Positions 23,536 to 32,719 of a stretch of DNA of 64,000 nt are shown here, piece after piece. Origin of the DNA: Tricholoma matsutake (taxonomy: Eukaryota; Basidiomycota; Agaricomycetes; Agaricales; Tricholomataceae); contig AP026538.1 of the NCBI GenBank assembly GCA_026075535.2, positions 12,090,001-12,154,000 of the forward strand. The letters run 5' to 3'. A model generated the notes under the pieces. It saw only the letters and a program-made list of their open reading frames with translations, was not told where the DNA came from and did not search any database. A program made the position numbers and the translations under genes. Within the stretch, counting starts at the first letter, position 1; every line of letters starts with the position of its first letter.

Positions 23536-25335
23536 TGTCAAGAACCGTTCCTTGCCCGATCAGAACCCACATTCCATCCGACTCTTTCCTGCATGTCTAA
23601 CCCGACATTTGTCTACTCCTTCCGATTTTGTTCCTGGCCACCTTGCACTGCCCACACTGCTGTGCACCAGGCCGCCTTGTACAGCATCTATGGCTGCCTT
23701 CCCAAGGCTGCTGTCTCTATTGCAAATTTGACTATGGTGATGATGCTCAACCCAGAAACCCAAACAAAACCCACAAAAAGGCTTCAGATGGTATAACACG
23801 AGTCAGAGGAAGGATTCCCTAACCCGACCGTCAAATAGTCATAAAAGGACTGCTTGTCAAAGCAGTTCAAGGCTTAAAGAATGTGTTTCGAGGACTTGCA
23901 ATGCTTTTTGAGATGTTGCAATATTTTTCGAAGAGGTTTTGAGTAATTTCGAGTGGGTAGATATGTTCAGACACAAGATCAGGGGACTAGACGAGTAGTA
24001 GAAGTGAAGAAAAGGCTAATCGAGGGAATTGAGAGCAAAAATAGTGTAATGTGAGGAATTTTGAGGAATTTTGAGGAAGTTTAGCATAAAACACCAAACT
24101 TCGGACTGAATAAGGCTAAACTGTACTCTCAAATCACTGTGATCTGGGAGGAAGACGACGACTTTCTTGTTTTCTTTGTATCTAGTACATCATTTTATAT
24201 AAAATAAAGAAAGTACCTAAAAAAGGCTAGAGAACATGTGTAGAACATGAGGCAAAAGATATGAGTTAAGGCACAAGGCCAAAAAGGAGACTGGAATCCA
24301 AACAAGAAAGATATATATCATATGATGAAAGAGTAATAAAGGGTATAGAACTAAAAGGGGACTGTCCTTTGTATATAAACTGTGCTAAGTCTCGCAATAA
24401 TGCATCCAGTGGGTTCTGTGCACGATAGGGACTTGGAATGAGGCTGACCTACTATCAGCAGGTTTGAGCACAAGTTGGAATACTTCCTGCCACATGGTAT
24501 TCCACCATATAGATAACAAATGTGGTGCCCGATGTCGCTCACAGTCTCTCGATATCGATCAATGAGGCTCGACGATGTTTAACGATGCTTGACCGCATTC
24601 AATACGATATTCGACGATGTTTGATCGTGTCCGATATGATGCTCAATTGCATTTGATGATGTTCGAAGATGCTTGATGATGCTCGACCATGTTCGATACA
24701 ATATTGCGCTTGGTAGACTTGGTCGGGAGTGGTCGCGCTGCTTCTGGGACCTTGTGCGAGTTATCTGATGTGATTAGAATTTGGCCGAAATGGTGAATCG
24801 GCCTTTGAGCCAAGGGGACAACTTATCAACGGATTCCTGTGTGGCTCCCGCTAGATAATTTATCTACGCAGTCAAGACACTGCCGCAATCTTCGTTCCTG
24901 TTCTGCATTATTCCAGACTACAGTATTTAAGCTTAGTTAGTTTTGCCTTGTATTCCTCATTCGTATATCGACATAGACTCGACTTTATCCTGTCAATCTA
25001 AACCTCCTTCTACTCCAACCTCAGTTCTCTAAGAGTCTAAACTCCATTCGACTCGACCTCTAGTCTCCTTCTGAAGTTCTAAGCTCTCCTGAACTTAACC
25101 TAAGTCCCTCTGTACTCCTCCCTGCGTTTACCCACACTTTCCCACTCCTACCTCTAAACTTTCAACTTGAAATTAGGACACCAGATGAGGTGAAGGGCGC
25201 AGCTTCTTACAAGCTGAAGCCAAGTCCTTTCCATTTCCCCTCCCGCAGAATTCGCATTGACCCGACAACTCCCACTATTATCACCCACAGTGTCCAATCG
25301 GATTCTGACATGCACTCTAGGATCAGTTCTTAACA
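23536..25335 (+). repeat. 5' LTR of gypsy B (1800 bp)
   Basis: The outer parts match the 3' LTR, but about 1094 bp (about 23741-24834) have no counterpart there. The extra block includes degenerate repeats around GATGTTCGACGATGCTTGA (about 24560-24710). The two bases GG occur at both junctions. Either the 3' LTR lost the block by short-homology deletion or this LTR gained it. Confidence 0.85.
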
Positions 25336-25392
25336 GTATATACAAACTCACACTTCACTCGTCTCTTTTCCTCCTATGACCCCAACTGAAAC

Positions 25393-26760
25393 TTGCCAGC
25401 ACAAAACCAGACACTCTCAGCGCGCCGGTACTATCCCAGGGATCTCTGCAATCCAGTGATCACCCTTTCCGACCCTCATCCCACCACTACTTTTGGAGTG
25501 TCTTCCAGACCCTCAAACATATTCCATCAAATCGGCTCAGGAGCCCCTTCAATCAGTGCCAATCTCATGTCCACCCATGCCTCGCACCCTTCTGCTAACC
25601 CAGAAGGTTTTCGATCAAGAACTCCCCTTGAGTACATAGGAGGCATCAACCAGCCTGAACCCTTTGGGTTGGAAGATCCTGGTCTAGAGGACGGACCCCC
25701 CAGCGGACCCGACAACCCTAGCGGTCCTGACAGCCCTAGGGGTGACCTCAATCCCAATGATCCTGAGGATCAACCTCCCGCAGGGGAAAACCCTGACCCA
25801 GGGGATAGGTTCATAGATGTCCTTTACAACCTCTTGGAGAGTATCTGCACCCTTCGTCAAAATAACACACCCAAGACCGAGAAAATCAAAGTTCACGACC
25901 CTGACACTTTCAACGGCGCCAATCTGAAGAAACTTAGAGACTTCCTAGTCTCCTGCAATCTTCATTTCTGTGACCATCTGCACATATTTTCCTTGGATGA
26001 GAAAAAGATCATATTTATCCTTTCTTATCTTAAAGGATCAGCTCTCAGTTGGTTTGAGCCTGGTCTTAATGACCCAGCAGATTCCGCACACTGGATGTGG
26101 GACTACAAAGCTTTCCTCGCCAAGCTGGAAAGTAACTTCAGCCCGCATGACCTGGTCGGAGATGCGGAAAAAGCTCTCTCTGACTTAGCAATGAAGAAAG
26201 GTGGTCATATCACGAAATATAAGGTTGACTTCTGGGAATTAGCTTCTAGGGTCAATTGGAATGAACCAGCCCTTTGTGACCACTATTTCCATGGCCTTCC
26301 ACTCCAGCTTCACATAGAAGTTCTCTGGGGTGGTAAACCCAACACTCTTGCAGAACTGCACTTGAAGGCGCAGGACAGCGATGACATCTACTGGATGCAA
26401 GAAGATGAATCCTGTTTTGAAACAAAGAATTCCAGTAACGTCACTAACTCTAGTCAGAAGGACTCTTCCAAAAGTCCTTCCCCATCGACAAACCAAGCCT
26501 CTTCAAACTCCACCTGCAGTAATACCTCCAACCAGCAGTCTTCTGCGACAAAGAACATTCCCCAGGACAAGCCCAAGTCGTCCATCTCTGATAAGTTGGG
26601 GAAGAACGGCAAGCTTACTGGGGAGGAATGAGAACATTGCATGAGAGAACGACTTTGTCTCTACTGTGGTGAGGAAGGGCACATAGCAGGAAACTGCCCG
26701 AAATCCAAAGCCACAAAAGCCCATGCCTCCGTTGTTGTTCCTGACACTACGGACTCAGAA
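25393..26760 (+). pseudogene. gag: Gag of gypsy B with stop before zinc knuckle
   Basis: The 412-residue frame 25393-26631 has a Pro/Asp/Asn-rich N-terminus, a retrotransposon Gag domain (about residues 165-320: YLKGSALSWFEPGL, YKAFLAKLESNFSP, YFHGLPLQLHIEVLW) and a Ser/Asn-rich linker. It stops at TGA 26629-26631; the same frame then reads EHCMRERLCLYCGEEGHIAG, a CCHC zinc knuckle. The stop fits a CGA-to-TGA change. A TAG at 26764-26766 and a frame change follow before the protease. The first Met is uncertain; another lies near 25567. Confidence 0.8.
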
Positions 26761-26928
26761 AGATAGTCTGCAACCCTCAAGAAACAGCCATTGGGGCTGG
26801 GGGTTGCATTGACCTTACCCACTTGGCTGCCTATGTTCATCTCAATGTGTCCGCTCTTTCCGACCCTGACTCCCTGACCATTCCTCTAACCTTTTCTGAC
26901 TCTTCCACCCCTTTCTGAACCCTTATCG

Positions 26929-27635
26929 ACTCTGGCTCCTCCCATTGCTTCCTTGACTCCTCTTTCATGTTGAATAACCAACTCAGCACGGAATCCATTA
27001 ACCCGATCAGATTACGACTCTTTGATGGATCTTGCAACTCCACCATAACTCAGGTCATCAAACTTCCAATCATCTTTCCTGCTGGGGAAGTGTTCAATTT
27101 GTCATTCTATGTAACCTCGCTCAACTCTTCCTGTTCCACCATACTCGGTCATAACTGGCTGAAGCAATACAATCTGTTGATTGACTGGTCTTCAAGCCAA
27201 CTTGCTTTCTGCTCTGCAGATCATAGAGGTCCAGCACCCCTGATGTCCCCTTTGCCCCCGAACCTTCCAGTAGAAATCCTCGACTCCTGTGCACTTTCCG
27301 AAACCACCATTCCTCCCAAGTTTACACCTCCTGACATCTCTTTCATCAATGCTGCCGCTTATGCGTGTGCTAGCAAACTTCCTGGGGCAGTAGCTTATCA
27401 GATGACCTTCGCTCCAGAAGGGTTATCCGCCCGCTCCACCCAATCCGCTAACCCATCTGACCTTTCTGATATTCTGCCTGAGTATCACAAATTCGCTGAT
27501 GTCTTTAATAAGACTAAAGCAGACACCCTTCCTCCGCACTGGTCTTACGACCTCAAGATAGAGACAGAAGACAACACTCCTCTGCCTCTGGGCCACATGT
27601 ATTCTCTCTCTCCCTCTGAATTAGAAGCCTTATGA
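26929..27635 (+). pseudogene. pol: Aspartic protease region of gypsy B
   Basis: The retropepsin motif TLIDSGSSHCFLDSSF (about 26922-26970) is preceded by an in-frame TGA that stands for an Arg before TLIDSG. The open frame from 26967 contains TILGHNWLKQYNLLIDW (second half of the protease) and the linker into RT (YHKFADVFNKTKADTLPPH, YSLSPSELEAL). It ends at TGA 27633-27635, again where CGA would fit. No independent start; part of pol. Confidence 0.8.
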
Positions 27636-28860
27636 GTCTTCGTTGACAAAAACGTCCACTCAGGTTTCATCTGCCCATCCAAGTCTCTGCATGGCACTCC
27701 AATTCACTTTGTCAAGAAGAAGGATGGTAGTCTCTGACTTTGTGTCAACTACCGAGGACTCAACTGTCTTACGAAGAAAGACTGCTACCCACTTCCTCTC
27801 ATTTCTGACCTCCTCGACTCCCCCCAAAAAGCCCGCTTGTTCACCAAGATAGACTTGCAGCACCCTTATCACCTAGTCCACATTGCTGATGGTGATGAGT
27901 GGAAAACCACTTTCCGCACCCACTATGGATCCTTTGAGTGGTTAGTGGTTCCCTTTGGACTCACTAATGCACCTGCAGCCTTCCAGCAGTTTATTCACGA
28001 CATCTTCAGCGACATGCTGGATGTGTGTGTCATCGTATACCTCAACGACATCCTGATCTATTCAGATGAAAGTGCCAGCATGGGGATCACATTAAAGAAG
28101 TCCTCCGCCGTCTCTGGAAAAATGGACTTTACGCCTCTCCACAGAAATGTGAGTTCCACAAAGACACCATTGAATATTTAGGTTTCATCCTTTCACCAGA
28201 TGGACTCTGGATGTCTGAGGATAAAGTCAAAACCGTGCTCAACTGGCCCGAGCCTAGGAAAGTTAAGGATATACAATCCTTCTTAGGCTTCTGCAATTTT
28301 TACCGCTGCTTCATTAACAGCTATTCAGACATTGTCATTCCACTCACCCACTTGATGCAGAAATCCGCACCCTGGGACTTCAACAAGAAGTGCCGTGACA
28401 TGTTTGAAAAGCTCAAACAAGAATTCACTCATGCCCCCATCTTAACTCAATGGGTACCCGACTCACAAATGGTACTTGAAACTGATGCTTCCGACTATGC
28501 CCTAGCGGCAATCCTTTCAGTTTACACTACGGATCTATGGATGGAGAAATCCATCTGGTCACTTTTCACTCCTGCTCCTTTAATCCCACTGAACTAAATT
28601 ATGACACCCATGACAAGGAACTCTTGGCCATCTTTGAAGCCTTCAAACACTGGCGGCAGTACTTTGAGGGTTATGCAAACCTGGTTGATGTGGTCACTGA
28701 CCACAAAAATCTGGAGTACTTCAGCACTACTAAGTTGCTCACCCGCCGCCAGGCCCATTGGTCTGAATACCTCTCCCAGTTCAATCTCATCATCTGCTTC
28801 TGCCCTCGAAAATTAGGGGCCAAGCCAGATGTGCTCACTAGACGATGGGACATCTACCGC
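27636..28860 (+). pseudogene. pol: Reverse transcriptase and RNase H of gypsy B, active site changed
   Basis: RT segments are spread over frames 27636-27835, 27837-28181 and 28211-28597: [21 protein letters not shown]; then [20 protein letters not shown]; then [11 protein letters not shown]. The catalytic YxDD is YLND, an Asp-to-Asn change. A frameshift near 28080 and another near 28530 break the connection and RNase H (ETDASDYALAAILS; YDTHDKELLAI; VTDHKNLEYFSTTKLL). The domain order is canonical for chromoviruses. With the altered active site, stops and shifts, this copy cannot reverse-transcribe. Confidence 0.85.
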
Positions 28861-30180
28861 AAAGGGGGAAATAGCGACTTTGCCTCTGTAAACCCAACCA
28901 ACTTCCGACCTGTATTCACACAAGAACAGCTCACCTCTTCCCTTCAAGCCACCTATTTTGCCACACCCGTCCTTCGACAAGCAGTAATCATGGATGTTGA
29001 GAAACTTCACAATGACATCCACACCTCCCTACCCCTTGACCCCTTATCATCCGCACATCTTCCGACACCTGTCGACCCCAACTGGACCATAGATGAGGCA
29101 GGTCTTCTCCACCACTTCGACCAGATTTATGTTCTGGACATCATGGATCTCTGCCTCAAAGTCCTTCAATACAAACACAATCATATCCTCTCTGGCCACT
29201 TCAGACAAAACAAAACCCAGCAGCTTGTCTGCTGGGAATATGTCTGGCCAAACCTCCACACCTTTGTGCAGGAATTCTGCAAATCCTGTACAACTTGCAA
29301 GTGATCCAAATTGCCTCAACACAAGCCCTACGGGTTCCTAAAGCAACTTCCGGTTCCAGAATGACCTTGGAACTCCATCTCCATGGACTTCATTGAACAA
29401 CTACCCGACTCCAATGGTCACACCGCTATCCTGGTCATCATTGACTGCCTCACCAAGCAAGGCATCTTCATCCCAACTGTCAATAAAATCACAGCCCAAG
29501 AACTAGCCAACCTGTTCGTCCTCCACGTCTTCTCTGAGCATGGCATTCCATCGCACGTCACTTGCGACCAGGGATCCAAGTTCGTCTCCCATTTCTTCCA
29601 CTACCTCAGAAAAGCGCTCGACATGCAGATCCACTTCACTTCCGGTTATCACCTGCAAGGTGATGGTCAGACAGAACGACTTAATCAGACCTTGGAGTAG
29701 TACCTCCAGATCTTCTGCAATTATCAGCAGGATGACTGGTCTCACCTCTTACCCTTGGGCAAATTTGCCTACAACAATGTTCCCTCCACATCTACAGGCA
29801 TATCTCCTTTCTTTGCCAACAAAGGCTATCACCCAAACATTTCCGTCTTCCCCAAACACAACTTAGCCTCACAGCACGCCCGCGAGTTCGTCATCGACTT
29901 AGACGACCTTCATCAGGAACTTCAGAAACAGCTTGTGGCTGCTCAAGAGCGTTATCAAGGCCCTGCAGATAAACATTGGGCACCCGCACCTGACTTCAAC
30001 ATTGGTGACTCTGCCTATGTCACTGCGGAAAATATCTGCATCACTCGTCCTTCCAAGAAACTTTCCAAAAAGAACCATGGTCCTTTCGAAATCATCGCAC
30101 CCCAGGTACTCACTCAGTCACCCTGCAGCTTCCAGACCACATGCGGGCGATCCACCCTGTCATCCATGTCTCTCAACTAG
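28861..30180 (+). pseudogene. pol: Integrase of gypsy B
   Basis: The zinc-binding part is HNHILSGHFRQNKTQ ... SCTTCK, followed by TGA (29302-29304) and a second TGA in VPE-PWNSISMDF (29362-29364). The catalytic core has SMDFIEQLPDSNGH, VTCDQGSKFVSHFF and GDGQTERLNQTLE, so D,D,E residues are present. A TAG at 29698-29700 stands for Gln before YLQIFCNY. The C-terminal region continues to 30180 (ALDMQIHFTSGYH; later PADKHWAPAPDFNIGD). All four breaks are of the CGA/CAG to TGA/TAG kind, or small shifts. Confidence 0.85.
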
Positions 30181-30458
30181 AGAAACACTCCCCAAACACC
30201 ATTCCAAATTGGATACAACCTCCACCTCCTCCCATCACTATCGATGATGAGCTTGAATATGAGATCGCTGAAGTCCTCGACTCCAAGGTCGATAATCGAC
30301 ATCGATGCAATATTCTCTACCTTGTCCAATGGGAAGGCTACCAGGGAACCAATGAGGGGACCTGCTGGCTACCTGTTACAGAGCTTGACCATGCCCAAGA
30401 ACTCCTTGCAGATTTTCACACTTGCTACCCGCAGAAACCTGGACCATTACCCACCTAA
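30141..30458 (+). pseudogene. pol: Integrase C-terminal chromodomain of gypsy B
   Basis: The frame reads HPVIHVSQLEKH, then EYEIAEVLDSKVDNRHRC, YLVQWEGYQGTNEGTCWLP and ELDHAQELLADFH: a typical retroelement chromodomain with its aromatic residues (Y, W). It would target integration to marked chromatin. It overlaps the preceding integrase frame by 40 bases in another frame, so a shift lies between. This domain makes gypsy B a chromovirus. Confidence 0.85.
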
Positions 30459-30744
30459 AGTCTATTCACGTTACTTGTTCACTCAGTCTGAACTCAGAAA
30501 CAAATTCATTGAACAGTTTTTGGATCCGACCAGATCCCTACACTACCTCTGCTTCTCCCTCTCCATCTTCATCACCCTCTCCCCCAACTTCACCCTCTTC
30601 TCCACCCTCATCCTTCTCTTCACCCTCCTCACCTCCACTCTCACTCTCCTCCCTGTCATCTGCCTGCCTTTTCTCCAGATACCTCTGAAAGGCTGCCCAG
30701 TCATCTCTGGACTTGTGGATCCCACATCTTTCTTGCTGGGACTC

Positions 30745-31526
30745 TCACACCACTCGCTCCACCTCTTTATCACCCTCGTCGCTCTCCTCCTCGGGGCTTT
30801 CTTCCTCCACCCACTCTGGGTCCAAAGCATCCTGGATCTCCCCCATCAACTCCCGCACTGCAGTAGCCACCTCAGCAAATCCCTTCCTTATCAGCTTCAT
30901 CAGCTGCTGCATTACTTCCAGGTTTTCCCCGCTAATCCCTGTTGTTCCCGCCAGTTTTGCTGCAGGGGCCTCCTGCCCCTCCCACACTACCTCCTCACAC
31001 TTATGTTTGATGCGCATGCAGTTGTTGCACATGCATCCCCTCGCACCCATCTTGAAACAAGCAATCTTCTGATATTTGCATCTATGCCACTTATCAGTAA
31101 GAGAAGACTGAGAAAGGAAACAAGTATGCACCTTTTGCAAGGCAATGTGGCCTGCACCCACACCAGACTCTCTGACTCCTCCAACCCCACTCGCGCCTTT
31201 GACTTGGTGACTTTCTTTTTCTTAGGGGACTTGCTCCCCTCGGCCTCATCCTCCAAACCTGTGGCCGCAGCTGCCCACTTCTTCTCCACTTGTTTTGTGT
31301 CTGATGCCTCCTTTTTCTGTGCCTCTGCCTGGCACACCTCCTCAGCCTTTGCAGCCTCCTCTGCTGCCTTTTGCACCTCCTACACCCAGCATTCCTCCTC
31401 CCTCTCTGCTTCCTCCAGCTCCTTCATCTCCCATTCCATCTGCTCCTTCATTGCCCACTCTCTCTGTTCATGTTGGGCCCTCATTGTGGCCAATTTGATC
31501 TGCATGGATACTGCTGGAGGGGACAT
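30745..31526 (-). pseudogene. Antisense ORF with Cys cluster between pol and 3' LTR of gypsy B
   Basis: The minus-strand ATG at 31526 opens MSPPAVSMQIKLATMRAQ, a charged coiled coil (EQREWAMKEQMEWEMKEL; QKAAEEAAKAEEVCQAEAQK). A TAG near 31381 fits a former CAG. A Lys-rich stretch (SPKKKKVTKSKARVG) follows. Then a Cys cluster appears in two frames: PCKRC, and IACFKMGARGCMCNNCMRIK HKC. It ends with an acidic helix and WVEEESPEEESDEG. The shift between the two Cys parts coincides with an intron-like GTGCAT..CAG. Similar CxxC..CxxC..KxxC proteins occur in agaricomycetes as I remember. Role in the element unknown. Confidence 0.55.
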
Positions 31527-31661
31527 AATTGATCGTTGATGGGGGAAGGAAAGAACGTGAAAATTTCTCAACCAATTACTGCATTCAGAAATTCAACCAA
31601 CTTCCTCATTCAGACTCAAACCCTCACGTGCCTCATAGGCTTGGCACTAAGGGGGAAATAC

Positions 31662-32367
31662 TGTCAAGAACCGTTCCTCGCCCAATCAGAACATGCATTC
31701 CATCCGACTCTTTCCCGCATGTCTAACCTGACATTTGTCTACTCCTTCCGATTTCGTTCCCAGCCACCTTGCACTGCCCACACCGCTGTGCACCAGGCCG
31801 CCTTGTACAGCATCTATGGCTGTCTTTCCAAGGCTGCTGTCTCTATTCCAAATTTGACTATGGATTCCTGTGTGGCTCCCACTAGATAATTTATCTACGC
31901 AGTCGAGACACTGCCACAATCTTTGTTCCTGTTCCGCATTATTCTGAACTACAGTATTTAAGCTTAGTTAGTTTTGCCTTGTATTCCTCAGTTCATATAT
32001 TGACATAGACTCGACTTTATCCTGTCAATCTAAACCTCCTTCTACTCCAACCTCAGTTCTCTAAGAGTCTAAACTCCATTCGACTCAACCTCTAGTCTCC
32101 TTCTGAAGTTCTAACCTCTCCTGAACTTAACCTAAGTCCCTCCATACTCCTCCCCGTGTTTACCTGCACTTTCCCACTCCTACCTCTAAACCTTTGACTT
32201 GAAATTAGGACACCAGACGAGGTGAAGGGCGCAGCTTCTTACAAGCTGAAGCCAAGTCCTTTCCGTTTCCCCTCCCGCAGAATCCGCATTGACCCAACAA
32301 CTCCCGCTATTATCACCCATGGTGTCTGATTGGATTCCAACGTGCACTCTAGGATCAGTTCTTAACA
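31662..32367 (+). repeat. 3' LTR of gypsy B (706 bp)
   Basis: Starts TGTCAAGAACCG after the polypurine tract and ends TTCTTAACA. Followed by the GTATC duplication. Differences from the 5' LTR are mainly C/T and G/A. Confidence 0.9.
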
Positions 32368-32719
32368 GTATCCATCAGTCTTGTATCTAGTTGTAGCCTT
32401 ATTGCCAGAATTGGTCCTCTTGTCAAATATACTCAAACAACTTAAAACACTGATAGTGCTATATCTTTCATTAGCAGAGGATGTATAAGAATTAGACATG
32501 TCATACTAAAGATTTAGCTTATCAGGCCTTGTATAACATAGTCTGACATTATTATTTCCTCCTTTTTTTCCTGATGTTGGAGTTGAAGAACATTCCCAGA
32601 TCTTGTTTCATACGATCTCCGATAGAGTAAGATTTACATGGTTTATTGAATGTGCCTCGACTCACCACGCTTCGAGTTGAGGGACTTCTATAGTGTTTTA
32701 CTTGCTACCAATATTGGTC

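Larger units (their letters stand above)
23536..32367 (+). mobile_element. Ty3/gypsy chromovirus B, full length, inactive
   Basis: Both LTRs start TGTCAAGAACCGTTCC and end GATCAGTTCTTAACA. The element is flanked by a perfect 5-bp duplication GTATC (23531-23535 and 32368-32372). A polypurine stretch AAGGGGGAAATAC precedes the 3' LTR. Order: gag, protease, RT, RNase H, integrase, chromodomain, then an antisense ORF before the 3' LTR. Many in-frame TGA/TAG and two or more frameshifts make it dead. The structure is complete apart from the large size difference between the LTRs. Confidence 0.93.
23282..32585. mobile_element. MITE-like element with CATCAGGAAA ends, split by gypsy B
   Basis: The left end is CATCAGGAAA (about 23283) and the right end TTTCCTGATG (about 32576-32585), perfectly inverted and each flanked by TT. 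Without gypsy B the element is about 460 bp. No ORF. The flanking repeat is continuous across it. Confidence 0.5.
23241..32719 (+). repeat. Copy of the palindrome-arm repeat, split by a MITE-like element
   Basis: 23241-23281 (CTACCAATAATAGTCCCTAA...) and 32586-32719 together form one copy of the sequence that makes the arms of the palindrome at 32720-35114. The two pieces are separated by a small TIR element that in turn contains gypsy element B. Confidence 0.55.

Noticed and set aside
25336..25350. GTAT after the 5' LTR of gypsy B as part of the LTR
   Set aside because: The same four bases follow the 3' LTR, but there they belong to the perfect GTATC target duplication, and the TG..CA inverted ends close at AACA. 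Four shared bases can be chance.
30244..31539. 431-residue plus-strand ORF overlapping the chromodomain end and the antisense Cys gene
   Set aside because: Composition is Leu/Ser/His/Pro-rich and follows from the antisense coding sequence; no domain. The chromodomain is in another frame and the minus strand carries the recognisable motifs.
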